Below, one piece after another: positions 1-6,242 of a stretch of 10,505 bases of DNA. Position 1 is the stretch's first letter; each line of letters starts with the position of its first letter. The position numbers and the translations under genes were made by a program. The notes beneath the pieces were generated by a model. The model ran no database searches. It was given only the letters and a program-made list of their open reading frames with translations, and was not told where the DNA came from. The stretch is from Cryomorphaceae bacterium (GTDB taxonomy: Bacteria; Bacteroidota; Bacteroidia; Flavobacteriales; Schleiferiaceae), in the NCBI GenBank assembly GCA_003444795.1, contig DLWR01000072.1, forward strand, positions 1 to 10,505, in the 5' to 3' direction.

Positions 1-399
1 ATAGGCACCCAAGCCTCCTGAAACACCGCCCACAAAACCATTCTCCACATCGCGGTAGAGTCGCTTGGAGGAAGTAGAAGCACTTGACTTTTGGGCTTCT
101 GCATAGGGCCTTTGGGGCTCCTCTGCAGGCCCTGCGGCTTCGTTAAAGTCTTCTGGCTGGCCCAAGGTTCGCACCGCTGCGTCGACTTCCACCAAACTGA
201 CCACCTGCTTCCCTGGAGACAAGTGCCCATGAAAAAGTTCTGCGAGGCGCGCCTCTATATCGGATAAGATTTCGTCACAGCCTTCCACATGCTTGAGCTG
301 CTTTTTTAAGGCATCCAAATAGTCCAATACGCGATGGTAGGCATCTTCATCCAAATGAAAGAGCATGCCGCCCAGGTTAATATCTATCGTCTTTTTCAT
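1..399 (-). CDS. PspC domain-containing protein, N-terminal part (runs off the window)
   Basis: The reverse strand reads open from an ATG at 399 to the window edge, giving 133 residues with no stop. It begins MKKTIDINLGGMLFHLDEDA and continues with a charged helical region containing EILSDIEARLAELF (about residues 43-56) and a VRTLGQPEDF segment (about 76-85). This N-terminal domain is the one found in Bacteroidota PspC-fusion proteins. After a Ser-rich linker (about 103-112), residues 113-133 (RLYRD, then GFVGGVSGGLGAY) are the start of a PspC domain, whose family consensus is roughly LYR..D....GV.GGLA.Y. PspC domains are membrane-associated and linked to phage-shock or envelope-stress responses; the transmembrane part would lie beyond the window. 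The start lies 3 nt after the padR stop, so the two genes form one unit, probably repressed by PadR. The exact function is not known. Confidence 0.88.
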   Translation of the reverse strand, partial: MKKTIDINLGGMLFHLDEDAYHRVLDYLDALKKQLKHVEGCDEILSDIEARLAELFHGHLSPGKQVVSLVEVDAAVRTLGQPEDFNEAAGPAEEPQRPYAEAQKSSASTSSKRLYRDVENGFVGGVSGGLGAY

Positions 400-402
400 G
401 AT

Positions 403-720
403 TTAGAGGGTATTAACAGCATTGACAAAGGCATTCCATTCCAGATCGAGGGCGGCCAGTAAGCGCTCCCCATTTTCAGTGAGTTTGTAGTACTTACGGG
501 GAGGTCCAGACTTGGATTCTTCCCAGCGGTAGTCCAGCCATCCGGCATTTTTCAGGCGAGTGAGCAAGGGGTAGAGGGTCCCTTCTACCACCAGCAGGTC
601 AGCCTGCTTCAGGGCTTCCGATAAGTCCGAGGTGTAGGCCTCCCCTTTCCGAACCACCCGAAGCACGCAGAGTTCCAGTACGCCTTTGCGCATTTGTGCC
701 CGTGCATTTTCAGTATTCAT
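403..720 (-). CDS. PadR family transcriptional regulator
   Basis: This is a 105-residue winged helix-turn-helix repressor of the short PadR subfamily. It begins MNTENARAQMRKGVLELCVL. Residues about 46-60 (EGTLYPLLTRLKNAG) are the recognition-helix region, and SGPPRKYYKLT (71-81) is the beta wing, a hallmark of PadR proteins. A C-terminal helix (about 82-104) should serve dimerization. An in-frame ATG at 762 would add 14 residues (MCCIVPNY...), but it lies inside the operator palindrome and upstream of the predicted promoter, so the ATG at 720 is preferred. The following PspC-domain gene starts 3 nt downstream, the usual arrangement in Bacteroidota, and is presumably the main target along with padR itself. 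The inducing signal cannot be read from the sequence. Confidence 0.93.
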   Translation of the reverse strand: MNTENARAQMRKGVLELCVLRVVRKGEAYTSDLSEALKQADLLVVEGTLYPLLTRLKNAGWLDYRWEESKSGPPRKYYKLTENGERLLAALDLEWNAFVNAVNTL

Positions 721-725
721 GCTGA

Positions 726-757
726 CAAAGATATAGTTATAATTTGGTACTATGCAA
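726..757 (-). promoter_or_regulatory. predicted -33/-7 promoter of padR-pspC
   Basis: On the minus strand TATCTTTG (733 to 726) matches the Bacteroidota -7 consensus TAnnTTTG exactly. A TTG at 757-755 lies 21 nt upstream, slightly longer than the usual 19-20. The -7 element ends 5 nt before the padR ATG, so the transcript should start within a few bases of the start codon and be leaderless or nearly so. Confidence 0.6.
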
Positions 758-768
758 CACATAGTACC
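746..768. promoter_or_regulatory. predicted PadR operator (perfect inverted repeat)
   Basis: GGTACTATG (746-754) and CATAGTACC (760-768) are perfect 9-bp inverted arms separated by 5 nt (CAACA). The palindrome sits directly upstream of padR and contains the putative -33 TTG of the padR promoter. Its size and symmetry suit a dimeric winged-helix repressor, so autoregulation by steric block is the natural reading. It lies about 70 nt from the nbaC -7 element on the other side, so control of nbaC is less likely. Confidence 0.65.
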
Positions 769-837
769 GATTACTCAATTTTAACTGCGTTGACTAAATT
801 GTTAGGAGTGCTGAGTATAATGTGAGTTACACCTGTT

Positions 838-845
838 TAACTTTG
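838..845 (+). promoter_or_regulatory. predicted -7 element of nbaC
   Basis: TAACTTTG matches TAnnTTTG exactly and ends only 4 nt before the nbaC ATG at 850. No TTG is found at the expected -33 distance (around 815-818), so the promoter may be weak or need an activator. If used, the mRNA would be leaderless. The rest of the 769-849 gap shows no other clear element and no convincing metal-regulator box. Confidence 0.5.
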
Positions 846-849
846 TTTC

Positions 850-1374
850 ATGCGTATTCCGTTAAACTTTCAAAAGTGGTTAGACGAACACCGTCACGAA
901 CTGGTTCCGCCCGTCGGAAACAAGAACTTGACGCCGGATTCGGAAGACTACATCGTCATGGTGGTAGCGGGGCCCAATGCCCGAAAAGACTACCATTACA
1001 ATGAAACCGAAGAGTTCTTCTACCAGTTAGAAGGGCGCATCACCGTGCGCACGCAAGTGGATGGGAAAGTTGTCGACCATGTATTGGAAGCAGGGGATAT
1101 GTTTGTCCTCCCCGCCAAGACCCCACACTCCCCCATGCGCGAAACTGGAAGTATTGGCCTGGTCATTGAACGCAAACGCGCCGGAAAGGGCTTTACCGAT
1201 GGCCTATTGTGGTTTTGCGATGCCTGTAACCACCCTTTGCATTCCGCCTACTTTGAATTGAACAACATCGAAAAAGATTTTCTACCCCATTTCCACGCCT
1301 TCTATGGCAGCGAGGACTTGCGCACCTGCAAGAACTGTGGCCACACGATGGAAACTGACCCACGTTTTACATAA
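850..1374 (+). CDS. nbaC: 3-hydroxyanthranilate 3,4-dioxygenase
   Basis: This cytosolic Fe(II) extradiol dioxygenase opens the ring of 3-hydroxyanthranilate to 2-amino-3-carboxymuconate semialdehyde in the kynurenine pathway. At 174 residues it has the normal length of the bacterial enzyme. It is a small cupin with all expected residues: substrate-binding Arg45, iron ligands His49 and Glu55 (in DYHYNETEE) and His93 (KTPHSPMR), then Arg97 and Glu107. The second, rubredoxin-like metal site of bacterial forms is intact as CxxC pairs at Cys123/126 and Cys160/163. The start gives the typical N-terminus (FQKWLDEHRHELVPPVGNK). The stop codon overlaps the start of the downstream DtxR-type regulator by one base, so the two are co-transcribed. 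The next enzyme, ACMSD, lies just beyond that regulator on the other strand. Symbol by analogy with the Pseudomonas nitrobenzoate pathway; haaO is a synonym. Confidence 0.96.
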   Translation: MRIPLNFQKWLDEHRHELVPPVGNKNLTPDSEDYIVMVVAGPNARKDYHYNETEEFFYQLEGRITVRTQVDGKVVDHVLEAGDMFVLPAKTPHSPMRETGSIGLVIERKRAGKGFTDGLLWFCDACNHPLHSAYFELNNIEKDFLPHFHAFYGSEDLRTCKNCGHTMETDPRFT

Positions 1375-2027
1375 TGAATCGAGCTACCCGCAACGAAGAA
1401 GATTATTTAAAAATGCTTCTTCGGCTTAAAATGACCGATGACACCGTCGGCACCAATCATTTAGCCGCCAAATTGAACGTTGCGCCTCCGAGTGTGACGT
1501 CCATGCTAAAAAAACTCAAGTCCAGAGGCTTGGTGAACTACAAGAAGTACGGCGCCATTGGCTTAACCCCTCTGGGAGAGCGTATTGCTATTTCCTTGTT
1601 GCGGAAGCACCGCATTTGGGAGGTTTTCTTGCATAAAACGCTCGGCTTTGATTGGAATGAGGTCCATGAGATTGCTGAACAGCTGGAGCATGTTCGCAGC
1701 GAAAAGCTCATCAATAATCTAGAGGAGTTCTTGGGCTTCCCTAAGAACGACCCGCACGGCGACCCCATCCCAACGGTGGATTTGCTCATGCCCAACTATG
1801 AAGGTCACCCGTTGACCCAGTCGCGTACGGGCCAACATTGCCGCTTAGTATCCGTCACGGACGACTCATCCGAGATTCTAGCACAGCTTGATGCCATGGG
1901 ATTGAAGCTAGAAACAGAATTGGACGTTTTAGGGCCGGGTGCGCCCGAAGGCTCAATCGTCGTTCGGCACAATGGCCGCGTCAATATGATCCATGAGGAG
2001 CTCGGTAAAAAACTTTACGTGGCCTGA
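1374..2027 (+). CDS. DtxR/MntR family metal-dependent transcriptional regulator
   Basis: This 217-residue protein has the three-part DtxR architecture. A winged helix-turn-helix occupies about residues 1-65 (recognition helix near PPSVTSMLKKLKSRGLV). A metal-binding dimerization domain spans about 66-140. A C-terminal SH3-like/FeoA domain spans about 150-217 (from TGQHCRLVSV). Likely metal ligands are Asp10, His79, Glu83, His98, Glu102, Glu105 and His106. Position 102 is Glu, as in MntR, rather than the Cys of DtxR/IdeR; this together with Asp10 suggests manganese or mixed Mn/Fe sensing. MntR Glu11 is replaced by Lys13. The ATG shares its A with the nbaC stop (TAATG), implying translational coupling. 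The 3' end overlaps the end of the opposing nbaD gene by 13 bp. Its targets are unknown; manganese/iron transport genes are usual for the family, and control of its own operon is possible. Confidence 0.9.
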   Translation: MNRATRNEEDYLKMLLRLKMTDDTVGTNHLAAKLNVAPPSVTSMLKKLKSRGLVNYKKYGAIGLTPLGERIAISLLRKHRIWEVFLHKTLGFDWNEVHEIAEQLEHVRSEKLINNLEEFLGFPKNDPHGDPIPTVDLLMPNYEGHPLTQSRTGQHCRLVSVTDDSSEILAQLDAMGLKLETELDVLGPGAPEGSIVVRHNGRVNMIHEELGKKLYVA

Positions 2028-3028
2028 GGCCCGTTGAGCCAAGCCAGCGCATTCTGCCCGAGCAATTTGGACTTTTTTTCAGCATGCCAAGGCATGGCGT
2101 TAATCAATTTCCCGGGTTCTAATTCGCCCAGCGGAAAGGGATAGTCTGTTCCTAAAGCCACTTTGTCCTCGCCCACCAAATTCGTGATGAGCTCCAGCAT
2201 GACGGGGTCATGAACCAGACTGTCCAGCCAAAACTTACCCATATATCTGCTGGGAGGAATTGCGTTGTCGACTGCACATAAATCAGGACGCACATCAAAT
2301 CCGTGCTGAATTCGGCCCAGTGTAGCGGGGAAGCTTCCTCCTCCATGGGCAATGGCCACGCGCAATCCCGGAAGACGCTCTAAAACGCCGCCAAAAATGA
2401 GGGAACAAATGGCACGCGATGATTCGGCGGGCATGCCTACCAGCCAGGGGAGCCAATATTTGGGCATAGTGGGGGTGCCCATCATATCCCAAGGATGCAC
2501 AAACACCGCCATGCCCAAGCGTTCGCAAGCTTCAAAAACGGGAAATAATTCTGGAGCATCCAAGTTCCACTGTTCAATATGGCTTCCAATCTGTATGCCC
2601 TTCAGGCCAATAGACTTGCAACGCTCTAGCTCCAGAATGGCCATGTCCGGCGCCTGCATAGGCAACGTGCCTAGCCCCTCAAAACGACTAGGATAGCGCT
2701 GCACAAGTTCCGCAATATGGTCATTGAGGAAGCGCGCCACCTCTAAAGTGTCCTTGGGCTGCGCCCAGTAACTGAACATGACCGGAACTGTGGACAGAAC
2801 TTGCATGTGAACGCCGTGCTGGTCGCATTCGCTCATTCTGACCTCCGGATCCCAGCAATTGGCTTGAATCTCCCGGAAAAATTGGTCGTCCTTCATCATG
2901 CGCGCGCAGCCCGGGCAATGGTGGTCCAAGGTGACAAATCCACCATACCCAAAGCGTTGGGCGAAATGGGGAATGTGTTCGGGCAGGATGTGCGTGTGGA
3001 TGTCTACCACCAAGGGAGAAGCGTGCAT
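2015..3028 (-). CDS. nbaD: 2-amino-3-carboxymuconate-6-semialdehyde decarboxylase (ACMSD)
   Basis: This is a 337-residue zinc-dependent amidohydrolase-superfamily decarboxylase. It converts 2-amino-3-carboxymuconate semialdehyde, the product of the dioxygenase encoded at 850-1374, to 2-aminomuconate semialdehyde, diverting the intermediate from quinolinate formation. Metal ligands expected from the Pseudomonas enzyme are present: HxH at His11/His13 (VDIHTHIL), His178 (FVHPWDMMG) and Asp295 (GTDYPFPLGE). The catalytic His228 lies in IAHGGGSFP. Family signatures YGGFV, HHCPGCARMMKD and VLSTVPVMFSYW are also present. The reading frame extends upstream to 3148, but the ATG at 3028 gives the normal N-terminus, with the HxH motif close to it, and avoids overlapping purF. 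No exact -7 motif precedes it; the nearest match is TATCTTCG (3060-3053, 7 of 8). It diverges from purF across 67 bp. Confidence 0.95.
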   Translation of the reverse strand: MHASPLVVDIHTHILPEHIPHFAQRFGYGGFVTLDHHCPGCARMMKDDQFFREIQANCWDPEVRMSECDQHGVHMQVLSTVPVMFSYWAQPKDTLEVARFLNDHIAELVQRYPSRFEGLGTLPMQAPDMAILELERCKSIGLKGIQIGSHIEQWNLDAPELFPVFEACERLGMAVFVHPWDMMGTPTMPKYWLPWLVGMPAESSRAICSLIFGGVLERLPGLRVAIAHGGGSFPATLGRIQHGFDVRPDLCAVDNAIPPSRYMGKFWLDSLVHDPVMLELITNLVGEDKVALGTDYPFPLGELEPGKLINAMPWHAEKKSKLLGQNALAWLNGPQAT

Positions 3029-3047
3029 AGCGAGAGCAAATAAGGGC

Positions 3048-3077
3048 TTGGGCGAAGATAGGGAAGCGCTACCTTTG
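3048..3077 (+). promoter_or_regulatory. predicted -33/-7 promoter of purF
   Basis: TTG (3048-3050), a 19-nt spacer and TACCTTTG (3070-3077) match the Bacteroidota -33/-7 consensus exactly. The -7 element ends 18 nt before the purF ATG, predicting a leader of roughly 14 nt. The promoter lies in the 67-bp gap between the divergent nbaD and purF starts. No PurR-like box or riboswitch fits in so short a leader. Confidence 0.65.
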
Positions 3078-3095
3078 TCCTTAGAATTCCATCCG

Positions 3096-4997
3096 ATGAG
3101 CGACGCCATCCACCACGAATGCGGCATAGCCCTCCTGAGGCTCCGCAAACCCTTGGACTACTACCTGGAAAAACACGGTACGGCGCTCTATGGCCTGAAC
3201 AAAATGGTGCTCATGATGGAAAAGCAGCACAACCGCGGCCAAGACGGAGCTGGTCTTGCTGGGGTCAAGTTGGACATGGCCCCCGGGCAGCGCTACATCA
3301 GCCGCTACCGCTCGGTGGAAGCCAAACCCATGCAGGACATTTTCCAACGCATTCAGAACCGCATCAACACGGTTTTGGACGGTCAGCCAGAACGCTTGAA
3401 AGACGCGGCCTGGGTCAAAGAAAACATTGCATTCGCCTGTGAGGTCTACCTCGGTCACCTCCGCTACGGCACATACGGCGGGAATTCCATTGAAGCCTGC
3501 CATCCCTTCCTGCGCCAAAGCAATTGGATGAGCCGTAACCTCATCGTCGCCGGCAACTTCAACATGACCAACGTGAAAGAGTTGGTAGACGAGTTGATCC
3601 AATTAGGGCAGCACCCCAAGGAGCGCGCGGACACTGTGACGGTCATGGAGAAAATTGGCCACTTCTTGGACAAAGAAAACGAGCGACTCCACAAAGAGGC
3701 CAAAGAGGTGTTCGACATGAACAAAGTCGAGCGCAGCCGTTATCAAATGGACAACCTCCAGCTCCCGCGTGTCCTTCACAAGGCTTCACGTGCCTGGGAC
3801 GGTGGCTATGCCATGGGGGGGATGGTCGGCCAAGGAGATGCCTTCCTGTTGCGCGACCCCAACGGCATTCGTCCGGCATACTACTATGTGGATGACGAAG
3901 TTGCCGTCGTGGCTTCTGAACGTCCAGTTATTCAAACAGCCTTTGGCGTCCCCTTTGAGTCAGTAAAAGAGGTTCCCCCGGGCGCCATGTTTTGGATTCG
4001 TCGGAATGGCGAAGTAAGCATTGAGCAAATTTTGGAGCCGCGTGAACGTCTGGCCTGCTCGTTTGAGCGCATTTATTTCTCGCGTGGAAATGATGGGGCT
4101 ATTTACCAAGAGCGTTTGGAATTGGGCCGTCGTTTGGCCAATCGCGTACTTGATGCAGTGGACCGAAATTTTGACGACACTGTGTTCAGCTTTATCCCGA
4201 ATACCGCCGAAATTTCTTTCTACGGCCTCTTAAAAGGCGTGGAAGATGCCCTGAACGAGCAGAAGATTGAACAAGTCAACGCCCTGGGCAGCGATTACAG
4301 CGCGGACGACCTGCGTCACATTCTCACTCGCCGCCCACGCCTCGAAAAAATTGCCTGGAAGGACGTCAAACTGCGCACCTTCATCACGGAAGACGCGGGA
4401 CGCGAGGGCATGGTGTCTCACGTGTACGATAGCACCTACCACGTCGTCGAACCCAAGGACACCATCGTGACGGTAGACGACAGTATTGTGCGTGGCACCA
4501 CGCTCAAACAGAGCATTCTGAAGATGCTGGACCGTCTAGGCCCCAAGCGGATCATCATCGTGTCTTCTGCCCCTCAGATTCGTTACCCGGATTGCTACGG
4601 CATTGACATGGCGAAGATGGGCGATTTTGCCGCCTTCCGTGCAGCCGTTTCCTTGCTAAAGGAACGCGGCATGCGGCAGGTACTCGCGGATGCCCTTGCT
4701 GCGGCCAAGGCAGAACTAGAGAAGCCCATGGAGGAGCAAGTTAATGCTGCCAAAGCCGTGTATGCGCCCTTTACGGCGGAAGAAATTTCAGACCGAATTG
4801 CCCAAATGCTCACCCCCGCCGGCGTCAAAGCCGAGGTCAAAGTGATCTACCAAACCATTGAAGATCTGCATGCTTCATGCCCAGAAAACCTTGGCGACTG
4901 GTACTTTACCGGCAAATATCCCACGCCTGGAGGCATCCGTGTGGCCAACCGTGCCTTCGTCAACTACATGGAAGGCAGCAGCGCAAGGGCGTACTAA
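3096..4997 (+). CDS. purF: amidophosphoribosyltransferase, long Bacteroidota form
   Basis: This enzyme makes 5-phosphoribosylamine from PRPP and glutamine, the first committed step of purine synthesis. The 633-residue protein is longer than E. coli or Bacillus PurF (about 475-505), as is usual in Bacteroidota. The N-terminal class II glutamine amidotransferase domain begins with nucleophile Cys9 in HHECGIAL and carries HNRGQDGAG, HLRYGTYG and VAGNFNMTN. The C-terminal phosphoribosyltransferase domain has the PRPP loop VDDSIVRGTT (residues 460-469). Cys9 is preceded by eight residues, so either a short propeptide is removed or the start is handled differently. Cysteines at 321 (ACSFERIYFSRG) and 500 (PDCYGID) correspond to Fe-S ligands of the Bacillus enzyme, but the CxxC before FTGKYP is absent. 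The frame is open from 2898, but that start lies inside nbaD; the ATG at 3096 fits the family and the promoter. Confidence 0.95.
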   Translation: MSDAIHHECGIALLRLRKPLDYYLEKHGTALYGLNKMVLMMEKQHNRGQDGAGLAGVKLDMAPGQRYISRYRSVEAKPMQDIFQRIQNRINTVLDGQPERLKDAAWVKENIAFACEVYLGHLRYGTYGGNSIEACHPFLRQSNWMSRNLIVAGNFNMTNVKELVDELIQLGQHPKERADTVTVMEKIGHFLDKENERLHKEAKEVFDMNKVERSRYQMDNLQLPRVLHKASRAWDGGYAMGGMVGQGDAFLLRDPNGIRPAYYYVDDEVAVVASERPVIQTAFGVPFESVKEVPPGAMFWIRRNGEVSIEQILEPRERLACSFERIYFSRGNDGAIYQERLELGRRLANRVLDAVDRNFDDTVFSFIPNTAEISFYGLLKGVEDALNEQKIEQVNALGSDYSADDLRHILTRRPRLEKIAWKDVKLRTFITEDAGREGMVSHVYDSTYHVVEPKDTIVTVDDSIVRGTTLKQSILKMLDRLGPKRIIIVSSAPQIRYPDCYGIDMAKMGDFAAFRAAVSLLKERGMRQVLADALAAAKAELEKPMEEQVNAAKAVYAPFTAEEISDRIAQMLTPAGVKAEVKVIYQTIEDLHASCPENLGDWYFTGKYPTPGGIRVANRAFVNYMEGSSARAY

Positions 4998-5018
4998 GCG
5001 TTCTCAATTCCCCTTGCC

Positions 5019-6170
5019 TTAGCGGATAAAGGGGTCACTAAATTTCAAATTCGTCGCCACTACGGGGTCGTTCAACGTCTCCAAAAAGGCCACCAACGCG
5101 GCTTTTTGCTGAGGGGTAAAATTGGGCTGAACGGGATTCCCGTCGGGCCCTTTGAGTTCTGGGCTCAAGTTGGGATGGTTCTGTACCCCGTTGCTGTAGT
5201 GGTCTACCACCTGAGCCAAGGTGGCAAATCGGCCATCGTGCATGTAGGGGCCGCGCCCGGACAGATTGCGCAGGGATGGCGACTTAAATAGCCCAAGTTG
5301 TCCCGGGTTCCCGGTTATGCCCCCAACGCCCGCATCCGTCGTGGTCGCGTCCAACCCGTTGTTTCGGGGGCCTGGGGCAATAAAGGCTTCGGTTCCATGG
5401 CAGGTAATGCACGCACCTGGAGCAGGACCCCCACCTGTTCCGGGAGGGGGCAGCCCCATAAAAATCGCCTTGCCTTGGTTTTCTTGCGCCGTGAAGTTAG
5501 GAAAGGGCTCGGCCGGCGTGGCCACTTGCGCTCTACCAATGTCGTAGGGCGACTGGTAACTCATGATGCTTCGAACGAACTGCGCCAATGCGCGTCGAAT
5601 TTTTACTTCCGTTATCTCATCGGACCCAAAGGCCTTTTCAAACAAAATGGGATAATAGGGTTGGGCGGAAACTCGAGCCACCAGCGTATCCAAGGTCAGC
5701 CCCATCTCCACGGGGTCCTGTACGGGAAATAATACCTGTTCTTCCAGTGTGGATGAGCGCTGATCCCAAAAAAATGTGCCGTTGGCATAGAAGCGCGCAT
5801 TGCTCAAGCCCATGGAATGGCGGGCGGTTGCTCCCCCCTCAAATCCTACACTAAAGCGCACATCGTCCCCAAAGCCTTTCGCCTGTTGGTGGCAGTGGGC
5901 ACAGGATACACTTTGGTTCTTGCTTAAATGGAGGTCATAAAAAAGGACACGCCCCAAAGTCGCCCCGTCATCCGTTACCGGATTGGTCAATGGGGTATTA
6001 TCCGCCGAAAGCACATTGCCCTGAGAAAAATGGTCAGGCAGGGATTCCGGCGTGTAGTCATACGGCACCTCCGGGAGCACTAAAAACTCCGCAAGGGGGT
6101 CGCCAGGCTTTTCGGGCGTACAGGCCAGGACAGCTACCCCAAGGGCCGCGAAGGCGAAAACATTCTTCAT
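5019..6170 (-). CDS. di-heme cytochrome c peroxidase (CCP/MauG family) lipoprotein
   Basis: This 383-residue protein has two c-type heme motifs, CAHCH at 90-94 and CITCH at 254-258, in the spacing of bacterial di-heme peroxidases that reduce hydrogen peroxide with electrons from cytochrome c. Conserved features include Trp135 (FFWDQRSS) and PYMHDGRF with Met310/His311 before the C-terminal helix. The N-terminus is a lipoprotein signal peptide (MKNVFAFAALGVAVLAC, probable lipidated Cys17), so the mature protein should be anchored facing the periplasm. A Gly/Pro-rich loop (about 241-252) precedes the second heme. Whether it acts as a true peroxidase or as a MauG-like oxidase of another substrate cannot be told from sequence. 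The gene ends 21 nt from the end of the convergent purF and diverges from the adenosyltransferase gene. A 7-of-8 match to the -7 motif (AACCTTTG, 6201 to 6194) lies upstream. Confidence 0.93.
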   Translation of the reverse strand: MKNVFAFAALGVAVLACTPEKPGDPLAEFLVLPEVPYDYTPESLPDHFSQGNVLSADNTPLTNPVTDDGATLGRVLFYDLHLSKNQSVSCAHCHQQAKGFGDDVRFSVGFEGGATARHSMGLSNARFYANGTFFWDQRSSTLEEQVLFPVQDPVEMGLTLDTLVARVSAQPYYPILFEKAFGSDEITEVKIRRALAQFVRSIMSYQSPYDIGRAQVATPAEPFPNFTAQENQGKAIFMGLPPPGTGGGPAPGACITCHGTEAFIAPGPRNNGLDATTTDAGVGGITGNPGQLGLFKSPSLRNLSGRGPYMHDGRFATLAQVVDHYSNGVQNHPNLSPELKGPDGNPVQPNFTPQQKAALVAFLETLNDPVVATNLKFSDPFIR

Positions 6171-6230
6171 GGCGATTGGATGCGGTTGGAGTGCAAAGGT
6201 TTAGTGCGAACAGAAACGGCCCAGGGTGGT

Positions 6231-6238
6231 TACCTTAG
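6231..6238 (+). promoter_or_regulatory. possible -7 element of the cobalamin adenosyltransferase gene
   Basis: TACCTTAG differs from TAnnTTTG at one position and ends 4 nt before the GTG start at 6243, the same spacing as in nbaC. It supports the GTG start over the upstream ATG and suggests a leaderless transcript. No TTG is seen at the -33 distance, so this is tentative. Confidence 0.35.
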
Positions 6239-6242
6239 GACT

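Noticed and set aside
775..801. CAATTT and AAATTG arms upstream of nbaC as a regulator site
   Set aside because: There are only 6 AT-rich bases per arm with a 15-nt spacer, easily expected by chance, and it does not resemble a DtxR or MntR box.
790..821. TTGACT and TATAAT upstream of nbaC resembling a sigma-70 promoter
   Set aside because: The spacer is 20 nt, too long for a sigma-70 type promoter, and this phylum uses the TTG/TAnnTTTG type. The TAACTTTG at 838-845 is the better candidate.
2898..3095. Extension of the purF frame upstream of the ATG at 3096
   Set aside because: The added 66 residues lie inside and antisense to nbaD and upstream of the purF promoter, and they bear no resemblance to PurF.
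3029..3148. Extension of nbaD to an upstream ATG at 3148
   Set aside because: It would overlap purF and add 40 residues not found in ACMSD, which normally has its HxH metal motif close to the N-terminus.
3081..3602. A 173-codon minus-strand open frame opposite the start of purF
   Set aside because: It mirrors the codons of the glutaminase domain of PurF, has no promoter or recognisable motif, and overlaps the purF promoter.
5010..5034. CCCCTT and AAGGGG inverted arms at the purF/peroxidase junction as a bidirectional terminator
   Set aside because: There are only 6 bp of stem, a 13-nt loop and no T-tract on either side. Part of it codes for the end of the peroxidase.
6180..6242. Upstream ATG start for the cobalamin adenosyltransferase
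   Set aside because: The extra 21 residues do not look like the family N-terminus, and the GTG at 6243 gives the standard start right after a -7-like element.
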